From the NCBI RefSeq assembly GCF_012584515.1, contig NZ_CP051461.1:2971501-3035500 (forward strand): a DNA stretch of 64,000 bases, written 5' to 3'. This document shows, one piece after another, positions 9,990-18,046 of this stretch (its first letter is position 1; each line of letters opens with the position of its first letter). Under the pieces are notes generated by a model. It had not been told where the DNA came from, did no database searches, and worked only from the letters and a program-made list of their open reading frames with translations. The position numbers were made by a program, and so were the translations under genes. The stretch comes from Polaromonas vacuolata. Lineage in GTDB: Bacteria; Pseudomonadota; Gammaproteobacteria; Burkholderiales; Burkholderiaceae_C.

Positions 9990-10211
9990 TCAATCCCAGT
10001 CAAACGCTGCCCGTTTTGGGTTAAATTACCAACCAGCCATCAAGTGCGGTGTTGAACTAGCGGGATAGCGCGAATCCAGACCGTGTTGTTTGTAGCGCTA
10101 ATGCGCTTTTTCAATTTCCTGCGTATCTAGGGTCACGCCTAAGCCGGGTTAAATAGGTATAGCTAGCACTGCGAGGACGATTTGCAGAGGCTGTTGGGCT
10201 AACGTTAAACG
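9990..10211 (-). pseudogene. Decayed C-terminal remnant of a glucarate dehydratase-like gene
   Basis: One minus-strand frame reads PLQIV...LAIPI*PGLGVTLDTQ then EIEKAH*RYKQHGL and AGW*FNPKR (asterisks are stops). This follows the C-terminus of enolase-superfamily glucarate dehydratase (GudD), remembered as PGLGVE-D, KAHELYKKHGLGARDDA and IPGWTFDNKRP. There are three in-frame stops and no start or catalytic region, so only about 70 codons of a dead gene survive. No upstream part is recognisable beyond 10211. It shows that a sugar-acid catabolic gene once lay between the Smr gene and rpoH. Confidence 0.7.
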
Positions 10212-10469
10212 CCTAATTTTGAGTCTGGTCGGTACGGCTAGCGCTGAAACTGGTGTCTCGCGCAATTCAGCTTTGCGGGCTCCAGCATTCTGGTGTGAAG
10301 GTCTTGTCCACACAGAAATTTTAGTGCTGCAGGCACAATAAAGACCCAACATCAAAAAAATTGCAAGTGTTCACACACTAAACAAATGAACCAATTTTTC
10401 AATGACGACTCATAAAAATAGGGTTTTTACTGATTAGTCATTGACTATGTCAGTGATTAACACAGATGC
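10212..10469. other. Gene-free stretch upstream of rpoH
   Basis: About 260 bp lie between the gudD remnant and the CIRCE element. A minus-strand frame is open from 10355 but has no recognisable product apart from its remnant end. TTGACT at 10441-10446 is a possible -35 for rpoH, with only a poor -10 (AGATGC) 17 bp downstream. AT content rises towards rpoH. I see no other feature. Confidence 0.4.
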
Positions 10470-10496
10470 TTAGCACTCTCGTTGTCAGAGTGCTAA
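10470..10496 (+). promoter_or_regulatory. CIRCE operator (HrcA binding site) upstream of rpoH
   Basis: The sequence is TTAGCACTC, a 9-bp spacer (10479-10487), then GAGTGCTAA, an exact match to the CIRCE consensus. It ends 30 bp before the rpoH ATG, just upstream of the Shine-Dalgarno AAAGGAG. HrcA bound here would block transcription or, in the mRNA, the repeat could form a stem next to the ribosome site. Confidence 0.95.
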
Positions 10497-10526
10497 TATT
10501 TGAACTTGAAATAAAGGAGTTTTGCC

Positions 10527-11498
10527 ATGTCTTATGCTCTTGCCCCCCAGAAAAGTGTCAACAACCTGCTTGCAGTTCCCGTCGCCAACCATTCGGCCAC
10601 CGGTCTCAATCCATGGATCATGCTGCCGCCACTGGGCAATCTGGACGCTTACATAACAGCAGTCAACCGTCTGCCTATGCTGACGCTTGAAGAAGAACAA
10701 CAGTTCGCCCGTAATTTAAAAGAAAACAACGATCTCGCATCGGCCGAAAAACTGGTGCTTTCACACCTACGCTTGGTGGTATCGACTTCACGTAAATATC
10801 TTGGCTATGGCCTGCCGCACGGCGACCTGATTCAAGAGGGAAATATTGGCTTAATGAAGGCGGTAAAACGTTTTGATCCGGACCAAGGCGTGCGCTTGGT
10901 GAGCTATGCCTTGCATTGGATTCGTGCCGAAATGCATGAGTACATTCTCAAAAACTGGCGCATGGTCAAGGTTGCAACCACTAAAGCACAGCGTAAATTG
11001 TTCTTTAACTTGCGCTCGATGAAGCAAGGTTTCAAGGATGACGCTGACGTTGCGACTCACAGAGACTCACTGACTGAAGGTCAAATTTCTGCCATGGCCA
11101 AGACGCTCAATGTCAAGCGTGAAGAAGTCATTGAGATGGAGCAACGCATGTCAGGCGCCGACGTATTACTCGACCCGTCACCAGGTGATGATGGTGAAGA
11201 CGCCTTTGGCCCGATTGCCTACCTAGCCGACGCCACGCAAGAGCCCACCGCGTTAATGGAGTCGCGCCAGCGTGACAACTTAGCAAGCGATGGAATCACC
11301 GCAGCACTCGACGACTTAGATGCACGTTCACGTCGCATCGTCGAAGGGCGCTGGCTCAATGTCAACGATGACGGAAGCGGCGGTATGACACTGCACGATC
11401 TGGCCGCAATCTATGGTGTCAGCGCAGAAAGAATCCGTCAGATTGAAGTGGCCGCCATGAAGAAAATGAAAAAAGTGCTGCAAGAGTCTTACGTTTAA
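10527..11498 (+). CDS. rpoH: RNA polymerase sigma factor RpoH (sigma-32)
   Basis: 323 aa, slightly longer than E. coli RpoH. Region 2 contains GDLIQEGNIGLMKAVKRFDPDQGVRLVSYALHWIRAEMHEYI, and the RpoH box region follows as NWRMVKVATTKAQRKLFFNLRS. Region 4.2 near the C-terminus is HDLAAIYGVSAERIRQIEVAAMKKMKK. It directs heat-shock transcription. The start is supported by AAAGGAG 8-14 bp upstream. The perfect CIRCE element in front predicts HrcA repression of the heat-shock sigma factor itself, and a strong terminator follows. Confidence 0.97.
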   Translation: MSYALAPQKSVNNLLAVPVANHSATGLNPWIMLPPLGNLDAYITAVNRLPMLTLEEEQQFARNLKENNDLASAEKLVLSHLRLVVSTSRKYLGYGLPHGDLIQEGNIGLMKAVKRFDPDQGVRLVSYALHWIRAEMHEYILKNWRMVKVATTKAQRKLFFNLRSMKQGFKDDADVATHRDSLTEGQISAMAKTLNVKREEVIEMEQRMSGADVLLDPSPGDDGEDAFGPIAYLADATQEPTALMESRQRDNLASDGITAALDDLDARSRRIVEGRWLNVNDDGSGGMTLHDLAAIYGVSAERIRQIEVAAMKKMKKVLQESYV

Positions 11499-11518
11499 AT
11501 TCAGCACTTCATCGACAC

Positions 11519-11556
11519 AAAAAGCCTGCATTTCACAAAATTTGCAGGCTTTTTTA
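11519..11556 (+). terminator. Rho-independent terminator after rpoH
   Basis: The stem AAGCCTGCA/TGCAGGCTT (from 11521 and 11543) is followed by a T run at 11550-11555. On the minus strand it is preceded by an A/T run and could also stop the sco-end of the cox operon. Confidence 0.88.
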
Positions 11557-11574
11557 ACTTAATTTTTTAGTCGT

Positions 11575-12225
11575 TCACGCCGATTTAAGTAGCAGTCGAA
11601 TATCAGAGGCTAGGCCTTCAGGACCCGTGCCATAGCGTCCAAACAGGCGCAACTTACCCTTGGTGTCGTAGACATAGCTGCCAGCGGTATGGTCCATGCT
11701 GTAACTGCCTGGCGTTTTCCCAGCGACCTTTTTATAAAACACCTTAAAGTCGGCTGCCAAGGCAGGCAATTCGGTCATGCTGGGTCTGAGGGCCAAAAAA
11801 CTAGGGTCGAAGTTAGCCATATAAGCTTTGAGAAGCTCTTCGGTATCGCGCTCTGGGTCAACGGTAATAAAAATTACCTGTAACTTGTCGCTGTCGGCAC
11901 CCAATCCTTTTTTAATACTTGCCAGATCGAACATAGTCGTTGGACAGACGTCCGGGCACTGAACAAAGCCAAAAAAGACAACCACTATCTTGCCCGCAAA
12001 ATCAGGCATAGAACGCACTTGACCGTTTTGATCCGGTAAAGAAAAGTTCTTGGCGTAGTCCGCACCCGTCAGATCAATGCTGGAGAACTTCAGCTTTTCT
12101 TCCTTAGAGCAAGCCATCAAACTCAAACCGCTTCCCGCCAACAACGTATAAGTTGCGATAGATTTAATCACACTGCGACGCTCTGAGACTGGGGCTAATT
12201 CTAGTTGTGAGGTAAAAAAACGCAT
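11575..12225 (-). CDS. sco: SCO1/SenC family copper chaperone
   Basis: 216 aa, thioredoxin-fold protein delivering copper to the CuA site of cytochrome oxidase subunit II. The copper motif is C90-PDV-C94 with H179 (SYSMDHTAGS) as third ligand. A basic N-region, hydrophobic segment and lipobox LMAC (C39) suggest a periplasmic lipoprotein anchored in the inner membrane; the LAPVSERRSV stretch with Arg-Arg might also be read as Tat-like. It is the last gene of the leftward cox cluster, 14 bp after ctaB. Confidence 0.93.
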   Translation of the reverse strand: MRFFTSQLELAPVSERRSVIKSIATYTLLAGSGLSLMACSKEEKLKFSSIDLTGADYAKNFSLPDQNGQVRSMPDFAGKIVVVFFGFVQCPDVCPTTMFDLASIKKGLGADSDKLQVIFITVDPERDTEELLKAYMANFDPSFLALRPSMTELPALAADFKVFYKKVAGKTPGSYSMDHTAGSYVYDTKGKLRLFGRYGTGPEGLASDIRLLLKSA

Positions 12226-12239
12226 GAGTACGGTATGTC

Positions 12240-13166
12240 CTAGATAAGGTAGTGATCAAGTAGCAACGCCGCAAACAAAAGCGACAAATGAATCAAGGAA
12301 AAGCGAAAAGTTTTACGCGCTAACGCATCTGAGTAATTGCGCCACAAGGCCCAGGCATAGCCGGTAAAGCCAATACTGAGCACCACAGCGACTGCTAAAT
12401 AAAGCCAGCCGCTCATCTGAAAGATAAAGGGCATCATGCAGGCGGCAAACAAGACGAAGGTGTAGAGAAGTATTTGTAAGCGCGTGAACTCATTACCGTG
12501 AGTCACCGGCAACATGGGTAGTCCAGACTTTCGGTAATCTTCAACGCGGTAGAGCGCCAGCGCCCAGAAATGCGGCGGTGTCCACAAAAAGATAATCAAA
12601 AATAGTATCAAGGCCTGAGGACTCACATCCCCCGTCATAGCAGCCCAACCGAGTACTGGCGGCATTGCGCCAGAAGCACCGCCAATGACAATGTTTTGCG
12701 GCGTTAGCGGCTTGAGGATTACGGTGTAGACCACCGCATAACCGACAAAAGTCGCAAAAGTCAGCCACATAGTCAAGGGATTGACTAAGAAGTAAAGAAT
12801 AGAAGAGCCCAACACGCAAAGAGCGGCCGAGAATCCCAAGGCCATTTGATTGCTAATTTGACCTTGGGCCGTAGCGCGCCAAGAAGTGCGCTTCATACGC
12901 GCGTCAATTCCAGCCTCCACCAAACAATTAAAAGCAGCTGCAGCGCCAGCCACCAGCCAAATACCAGCACAGGCAATCAGGCCCAAGCGCAGCTCTGGCC
13001 AAGTTGGCACGCCCGGCACGGCCAACACCATGCCGATCAAGGCGCAAAACACAATGAGTTGCACCACCCGCGGTTTAGTCAGCGAGTAAAACTGCTGGAA
13101 TTTTGACGGTGTGGGTAGTGCAGGCATTACTGGCGAATGAGGAACGGTGGAGTCTTGGGGAGTCAT
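12240..13166 (-). CDS. ctaB: Protoheme IX farnesyltransferase (heme o synthase)
   Basis: 308 aa UbiA-family prenyltransferase with eight to nine membrane segments. It adds a farnesyl group to heme b, giving heme o, the precursor of heme a for the oxidase. The polyprenyl diphosphate-binding region reads [21 protein letters not shown] near residue 83, and [29 protein letters not shown] is the second conserved loop. The start overlaps the ctaA stop by 4 bp (ATGA), so translation is coupled to heme a synthase. Confidence 0.95.
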   Translation of the reverse strand: MTPQDSTVPHSPVMPALPTPSKFQQFYSLTKPRVVQLIVFCALIGMVLAVPGVPTWPELRLGLIACAGIWLVAGAAAAFNCLVEAGIDARMKRTSWRATAQGQISNQMALGFSAALCVLGSSILYFLVNPLTMWLTFATFVGYAVVYTVILKPLTPQNIVIGGASGAMPPVLGWAAMTGDVSPQALILFLIIFLWTPPHFWALALYRVEDYRKSGLPMLPVTHGNEFTRLQILLYTFVLFAACMMPFIFQMSGWLYLAVAVVLSIGFTGYAWALWRNYSDALARKTFRFSLIHLSLLFAALLLDHYLI

Positions 13167-14317
13167 GAAGTCAGTCTAGAAGCCCTTGATTTTGACGCAC
13201 TCACCGCGTCAATACCGCTTCGGCTACAAAAAACAAGGCCGGTAGTCACGACCACTAGCGCTGCGGCGCCACCGGTATGCAAAACCGCACCCAGCATAGG
13301 CCAACCTAACACCACATTACCTAGGCCACTACCGGCTTGCAACAACGCCAATCCACCCAACCAGTAAGCCTGGTTGCGCAAGGCTGCAAAACGCAGCAAC
13401 TTAACGGCTAGCAAGAGTAAAACAGCAAAAAGGAGATAGGCGGTGAGACGGTGCACATAGTGGATGGCCGTTAATAACGCCTGAAAACTCAAGTACTCGC
13501 CGTTAGAGCCGATACCAAGTTCGCGCCAGATAGTAAAACCCTGTTTAAAGTCCATCGCCGGCCAAAGCGAGCCCTGACAGCTAGGAAAATCGGTGCAAGC
13601 CATCACCGCATAGTTGGTGCTAACCCAGCCACCTAATGCGAGTTGAATCCACAATAACGCGACGGTAGCAAACAACAGCTTGCGCAAGCCAGAGCTGATC
13701 ACCGCAGCAGAGCTCTCACCCTGCGCTTGAGAGTAAAAAACGGCCTGCATCTTAAGCAGTGCCAGTAAAACTAAACCGCCCAGCAAATGCATGGTGACGA
13801 TGGCGGGAAACAGCTTCATGGTCACGGTAAGCGCACCAAAAGCGCCTTGCAGACAAACCCAAAACAGCGTGATGGTTGGCCACCAAGGTGAGATTTTGAT
13901 CTGGCGGCGCTGCAGCCAACTAATCGACGTTAAAGTCAAAATCAACACACCTACGCCAGTCGCTAGGTAGCGGTGAATCATCTCTATCCAGGCTTTGCCA
14001 TGGGTTACTGGGCCGCTAGGCATAGCCTCTTGAGCCGCATCAATATGCACTTGTGCACCCAATGGGCTGCCATGACCATAGCAACCAGGCCAGTCTGGGC
14101 AACCTAAACCGGAATCGCTAAGGCGTGTAAAAGCACCAAACAGCACCAGATCAAAGGTCAAAAACAAGGTTAGCAGCGTGAGCATGCGTAAGCGCTGAGC
14201 CATGCTGGCGCCGCGTCGGCTTAGCCAAACCCAGCTCAAGGGAATTAAAGCGACTAAAAAGCCCGTGATCATCACGCGCAGTGCCGGGCTCAGGTCGTAG
14301 AGTTCTATGTTTGTCAT
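13163..14317 (-). CDS. ctaA: Heme a synthase (COX15/CtaA family)
   Basis: 384 aa with eight membrane helices in two four-helix halves. Conserved elements include [21 protein letters not shown] near residue 60, the Cys-containing first periplasmic loop, and His in [10 protein letters not shown] and [11 protein letters not shown], which bind the two hemes. It oxidises heme o to heme a. It lies between the Sco-like gene and ctaB in the assembly half of the cluster. Confidence 0.95.
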   Translation of the reverse strand: MTNIELYDLSPALRVMITGFLVALIPLSWVWLSRRGASMAQRLRMLTLLTLFLTFDLVLFGAFTRLSDSGLGCPDWPGCYGHGSPLGAQVHIDAAQEAMPSGPVTHGKAWIEMIHRYLATGVGVLILTLTSISWLQRRQIKISPWWPTITLFWVCLQGAFGALTVTMKLFPAIVTMHLLGGLVLLALLKMQAVFYSQAQGESSAAVISSGLRKLLFATVALLWIQLALGGWVSTNYAVMACTDFPSCQGSLWPAMDFKQGFTIWRELGIGSNGEYLSFQALLTAIHYVHRLTAYLLFAVLLLLAVKLLRFAALRNQAYWLGGLALLQAGSGLGNVVLGWPMLGAVLHTGGAAALVVVTTGLVFCSRSGIDAVSASKSRASRLTS

Positions 14318-14324
14318 GGCTATA

Positions 14325-15014
14325 TCAGCGTCCTACCTTATCCCAGCTTGAAGACGCGGTGAGTAAACGCGTGAGGTCGCGCTTGGCTTTCGAGGCACCG
14401 GCGACATCCATGTTGGCGGGAAAGCGCATCATCCAGTTGCCCATGGGGTCAACTAGGTAAAGGTGCTCGTCTAACTGATGGCCAGCTTCTGGCTGCAGCC
14501 ATTTTCCCAAGCTGGCAGCTGATACACGCAGCGCTGGCGAGGTCTCTAGGCCGACCTTTAAACGCGGGTCTACTGATGCGTCGTCGGTGATCAGCCAAAC
14601 TCGCTCAACCCGGTCTTTCTCACGGCCCAGCAACTCACGCATTTGGCGCTGCAAATATAGGCGCTGCTGACAGGCTTCGTCGCAGGCTGCACCGCCCACG
14701 CTGATTAATAGCCACTGGCCCTTTAGCGCTAGAAATTCACCCGCTTTACCATCCAGCGTGGTCGTAGCTAGTGCCGGAATCGGACGTTGCGGATTAATCA
14801 AAGCGCCGAAGTTATGTCTACCTTCAGGGCGAATTACATAGTAAGTAAAGTAAGACGCCAGTACCGGAGCTGCGCACATGAAAAGAACAGCCAACATTTT
14901 CCAGCGACCGTTACGATTGCGAGCGCTGGCCTGATCGGGAACTGGCATGGCATGCACACTCAGATTCAAGGGTTCTTGGGCTGAAGAAACGGTGGGCTTT
15001 GACTGTTCAGACAT
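14325..15014 (-). CDS. Membrane-anchored Sco-like thioredoxin-fold protein
   Basis: 229 aa. One membrane helix (residues about 38-62, MLAVLFMCAAPVLASYFTYYVI) is followed by a periplasmic domain. GGAACDEACQQRLYLQRQMRELLG has a CxxxC pair in the position of the Sco copper motif. LYLVDPMGNWMMRFP near the end matches the strand after the Sco His, but no obvious His ligand is at the usual place. Proteins of this type are usually annotated as hypothetical in cox clusters. A role in copper or thiol handling during oxidase assembly is inferred from position and motif. Its start overlaps the surf1 end by 8 bp. Confidence 0.7.
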   Translation of the reverse strand: MSEQSKPTVSSAQEPLNLSVHAMPVPDQASARNRNGRWKMLAVLFMCAAPVLASYFTYYVIRPEGRHNFGALINPQRPIPALATTTLDGKAGEFLALKGQWLLISVGGAACDEACQQRLYLQRQMRELLGREKDRVERVWLITDDASVDPRLKVGLETSPALRVSAASLGKWLQPEAGHQLDEHLYLVDPMGNWMMRFPANMDVAGASKAKRDLTRLLTASSSWDKVGR

Positions 15015-15801
15015 TCGTTGGATCGTTGCGTTGAAGTTTTAAACGGCGCTGAAGTCGATTCAAACGCAAGGGATTAATGAGTTGAAACCAAAGATAAAGA
15101 CCCAACACCAAAGCGGCGAGACTAAACCATTGAAAAGCGTAACCGTAGTGCCTTTCCACACCGAGGTTGGGGGCTGCCCATTCGCGTAGCAAGCCGTCGC
15201 CAGCTTTGCCTTGGGTCTGCAGTAGCGCCACATCGAGTAGCGGCAGGCCACTCTCAAGGCGTAATGCAGACATATCAACATTTTGCCGGATAGGACCGGT
15301 TTCGACGCCCTTGAACTCGTATAGCTTGGACGGCGGGGGGGCAATACGGCCAGTCACGCTCACCAAACCCGTCGGAGAGGCGATCTCAGGCAAGCGGATG
15401 CGATTAGTAAAATCACGTGGTACCCAGCCGCGCTGAACCAGTAATACCTCATCGCGGCCGACAAGGCGCAGCGGCGTGACGACCCAGAAACCAACTTTCT
15501 CGCTCATGGGACGATTGTCCAAAAACAAGGTCTGGCCTTGTACCCAAGTGCCCTCTAGCGTGACTTTGCGGTGCAAAACACCTGACATATCCTTACCAGA
15601 CGGTAGCCCAACGTTCTCCAAAGTAGGAAGCTGTTCTTGGGTTTGGACGGCAGTTTGTAACGCTACTTTCTGAGCCGCACGCCTGAGTTGCCATTGGCCT
15701 AAAGAGAAAGTTGTGCCAAAGACCAGCACAGCGGCGGCTGTTAACAACCAAAAGCGTGGGTTCTTGAATCGATTGGTCGTGGGAGGTAGATAATCATTCA
15801 C
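15007..15801 (-). CDS. surf1: SURF1 family cytochrome oxidase assembly protein
   Basis: 264 aa with the two-helix SURF1 layout. TM1 is residues about 15-33, ending in GQWQLRRA. TM2 is near the C-terminus (YGYAFQWFSLAALVLGLYLWFQLI). VQRGWVPRD and LDNRPMS are typical. It helps insert heme a into subunit I. No ATG precedes TM1, so the GTG at 15801 is taken as start; this codon directly abuts the start codon of the divergent DUF2909 gene at 15802. Confidence 0.92.
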   Translation of the reverse strand: MNDYLPPTTNRFKNPRFWLLTAAAVLVFGTTFSLGQWQLRRAAQKVALQTAVQTQEQLPTLENVGLPSGKDMSGVLHRKVTLEGTWVQGQTLFLDNRPMSEKVGFWVVTPLRLVGRDEVLLVQRGWVPRDFTNRIRLPEIASPTGLVSVTGRIAPPPSKLYEFKGVETGPIRQNVDMSALRLESGLPLLDVALLQTQGKAGDGLLREWAAPNLGVERHYGYAFQWFSLAALVLGLYLWFQLINPLRLNRLQRRLKLQRNDPTNV

Positions 15802-16023
15802 ATGAAATACCTTGTTGCATTCGCATTTTTAGCCATCTTAGGCAGTTTGGTCTCGGCGCTTTTTTTCATGATGAAAGACGGCACTAAGGGAAAAGCCAAA
15901 ACTAACAATATGGCGCGCGCACTAACGGTCCGAATAGGACTATCCGTCCTGCTATTTGTCTGCATATTGATCTCCTGGAAACTTGGATACATACAGCCCA
16001 CCGGAATTCCCGTCGGCAGATAA
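15802..16023 (+). CDS. DUF2909 family twin-transmembrane protein
   Basis: 73 aa with two membrane helices (residues about 3-24 and 43-63) joined by a short basic loop (KDGTKGKAKTNNMAR). Such proteins are common in betaproteobacterial cox clusters and have no known function. It is the only gene of the cluster on the + strand. A strong Shine-Dalgarno-like GGGAGG lies at 15781-15786, inside surf1 coding DNA, so its promoter and leader must overlap surf1. Confidence 0.85.
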   Translation: MKYLVAFAFLAILGSLVSALFFMMKDGTKGKAKTNNMARALTVRIGLSVLLFVCILISWKLGYIQPTGIPVGR

Positions 16024-16035
16024 AAATTTTGTTTA

Positions 16036-16066
16036 AAAAAAAAGGCCGCGCAAGCGGCCTTTTTTA
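16036..16066. terminator. Bidirectional terminator between DUF2909 and ctaE
   Basis: The stem AGGCCGC/GCGGCCT with a 4-nt loop (about 16043-16060) has an A run before and a T run after. It can end both the + strand DUF2909 transcript and the leftward transcript passing ctaE, so surf1 and downstream genes may need their own promoter or depend on read-through. Confidence 0.85.
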
Positions 16067-16108
16067 TTCATCACCGCATAAGCGGTGTGAACAATTTAAC
16101 GCGTCTAC

Positions 16109-16990
16109 TTAAAGCCAGTAAACCAAGATGTAAAGGCCAAGCCAAACTACGTCAACAAAGTGCCAGTACCAAGCAGCACCTTCAAAGCCGAAATGCTTTT
16201 CTGGTGTGAAGTGGCCTTTTTGCAGACGCAAGGTAATGAACAGCAGCATCAGCATGCCGACGAACACATGAAAGCCGTGAAAGCCGGTAAGCATGTAAAA
16301 GGTCGAACCGTAAATGCCAGAGGTCATCTTCAAATTGAGTTCGGAGTAAGCATGAAAATACTCGTAGCCCTGAACAAACAAAAACACAACACCCAGGGTC
16401 ACGGTAGCCCACATGAAAGCGATGGTGCGGGCACGATGGTTCTCACGCAGCGCATGGTGAGCAATAGTCATAGTCACGCCGGAGCTTAAAAGCAAGGCGG
16501 TGTTGATAGTTGGCAGCCAGAAAGGGCCTACAGTCTGAAAAGGCTCAATGATGTTGGCCGGTGAAGCCGTCACACCAGCTGCCACGCTTGGCCAAACAGC
16601 TTTAAAGTCGGGCCAAAGCAGTGCGTTTTCGATGTTTCCAAGTCCCGGCACAGAGTGCGAACGGGCCCACCAGAGGGCAGTAAAAAAAGCACCAAAAAAC
16701 ATCACTTCAGAAAAGATAAACCAGCTCATGGCCCAGCGATAAGACAAGTCAATCTTGTAGCCGTAGAGACCGCCTTCGCTTTCACGTACCGATTCACTAA
16801 ACCACTGGTATAAAGTGACCAGCCACCAAACCATACCAAAGGCCAAGGCATAAGCGCCCCATGCCGCGCCGTTAATCCATTGACTGGCGCCGAGGATGAC
16901 GAAAAATAAGCCTATAGAGGCCATCACAGGATGGCGGGACGGCTCGGGCACAAAATAATACGGGGTTCCCGACTGGGCTACTGAAGACAT
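16109..16990 (-). CDS. ctaE: Cytochrome c oxidase subunit III
   Basis: 293 aa, seven membrane helices. Conserved elements include SEVMFFGAFFTALWWARSH, GFHGFHVFVGMLML and the ending WYWHFVDVVWLGLYILVYWL. Subunit III stabilises the catalytic core. ATG 16990 has AGGAG 8 bp upstream and is preferred over an in-frame TTG at 16996. It is preceded on the same strand by the DUF2970 gene. Confidence 0.96.
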   Translation of the reverse strand: MSSVAQSGTPYYFVPEPSRHPVMASIGLFFVILGASQWINGAAWGAYALAFGMVWWLVTLYQWFSESVRESEGGLYGYKIDLSYRWAMSWFIFSEVMFFGAFFTALWWARSHSVPGLGNIENALLWPDFKAVWPSVAAGVTASPANIIEPFQTVGPFWLPTINTALLLSSGVTMTIAHHALRENHRARTIAFMWATVTLGVVFLFVQGYEYFHAYSELNLKMTSGIYGSTFYMLTGFHGFHVFVGMLMLLFITLRLQKGHFTPEKHFGFEGAAWYWHFVDVVWLGLYILVYWL

Positions 16991-17065
16991 TTTCAACTCC
17001 TGTTTTCGCTAAATACCAAGATACCAAAATTCAAATATTTATGGGGCTTGCCAAGCACTAGCCGG

Positions 17066-17284
17066 CTAGCCCACGACCCAAGTAGCCAGAAGAATCAAGC
17101 TACCCACAAAAACACCTGCAGCAATTAAGCCCACGATAACGATGTGTAACGGATTGAGTTCCTCCACATCTTTTTCGTAGTCCCCACGCGAACGCAAACC
17201 GACAAATGACCAGAGCACCGCCTTGGCAGTGCGTAAAAATGAACCCTTGCGCTTATGCAGCGGCACTTCAGGAGGCTGACTCAT
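17066..17284 (-). CDS. DUF2970 family small membrane protein
   Basis: 72 aa with one C-terminal membrane helix (residues about 47-70, IHIVIVGLIAAGVFVGSLILLATWVV). The preceding segment, FLRTAKAVLWSFVGLRSRGDYEKDVEELNP, is the DUF2970 signature. No function is known. The ATG overlaps the ctaG stop by 4 bp, so it is translationally coupled to the copper chaperone and probably takes part in oxidase assembly or structure. Confidence 0.88.
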   Translation of the reverse strand: MSQPPEVPLHKRKGSFLRTAKAVLWSFVGLRSRGDYEKDVEELNPLHIVIVGLIAAGVFVGSLILLATWVVG

Positions 17285-17886
17285 CCGCCCACCCCAGCGG
17301 CTTCAGGTGCCACATCAACTAACGCTACCGGCGCAGCTGGCGTGCGGCCGCCAACCTCAAAAAAAGTGTACGACAGCGTAATGGTCGCCACATCCTTAGA
17401 CAGCTTTGGATCAATCACAAACGCCACCGGCCATTGCTTTTTCTCTCCAGGTGCGAGCGTGTACTGGTTAAAGCAAAAACACTCGACCTTATTAAAAAAA
17501 GAGCTTGCCTGCGCAGGCGCAAAACTTGGAATAGCTTGTGCAGACATGGTGCGGTTTTGCACGTTTTGAAACTCGTACATTACGGTGGCTAATTCACCCG
17601 GATGAACTTTGAGCGAGCTTTGCGCTGGCTTGAAAATCCAAGGGCCACGCGCATTGGCATCGAACACCACCGTAATCGACCGACTCAAATCGACCTGCGT
17701 ATTAGCTGCTACGGAAGAAGTTGCACCCGGAATCAACTTATCACCCAATGCGAGTACGTTGATGCCTGTGATATCGCAAATAGCTCTGTAAATGGGCACT
17801 AAGGCGTAACCGAAACCAGACATGCCGATCACGATGACGGTGAGTTTGCCCAGCATCTTGAGATTTTCTAGTCTTGCTTTCGCCAT
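17281..17886 (-). CDS. ctaG: Cytochrome c oxidase assembly protein CtaG/Cox11
   Basis: 201 aa: one N-terminal membrane helix (residues about 12-30) and a periplasmic immunoglobulin-like domain that delivers copper to CuB of subunit I. The copper-binding pair is in NKVECFCFNQYTLAPGE (CFC). YRAICDITGIN near residue 35 is another family signature. It lies between the 36-aa small protein and DUF2970. Confidence 0.95.
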   Translation of the reverse strand: MAKARLENLKMLGKLTVIVIGMSGFGYALVPIYRAICDITGINVLALGDKLIPGATSSVAANTQVDLSRSITVVFDANARGPWIFKPAQSSLKVHPGELATVMYEFQNVQNRTMSAQAIPSFAPAQASSFFNKVECFCFNQYTLAPGEKKQWPVAFVIDPKLSKDVATITLSYTFFEVGGRTPAAPVALVDVAPEAAGVGG

Positions 17887-17915
17887 TTCAGTTCCGTACT
17901 GGGTACATCTAAAGC

Positions 17916-18026
17916 TTAAAAGCCCAAGAGCACATTTTTCGATAAATAGCCTAGAAAAAATACCAGCGCCACCGACACCAGTATCAGAGCCAGACGACGG
18001 TTTTTTTTCTTTTGATCAGGTGTCAT
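17916..18026 (-). CDS. Cytochrome oxidase small assembly protein (36 aa)
   Basis: A 36-codon frame begins MTPDQKKKNRRLA and continues with one membrane helix (LILVSVALVFFLGYL), ending NVLLGF. It fits the very short Lys/Arg-then-helix protein commonly found between ctaD and ctaG in Burkholderiales cox operons. It sits 20 bp after the ctaD stop. Its existence rests on position and composition; the role is inferred. Confidence 0.8.
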   Translation of the reverse strand: MTPDQKKKNRRLALILVSVALVFFLGYLSKNVLLGF

Positions 18027-18046
18027 GTGGATGCTTGTTGAGTCAA

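Noticed and set aside
10149..10355. 68-codon minus-strand ORF upstream of rpoH as a gene
   Set aside because: Only its last 20 codons look familiar, as the start of the gudD remnant; the rest has no support.
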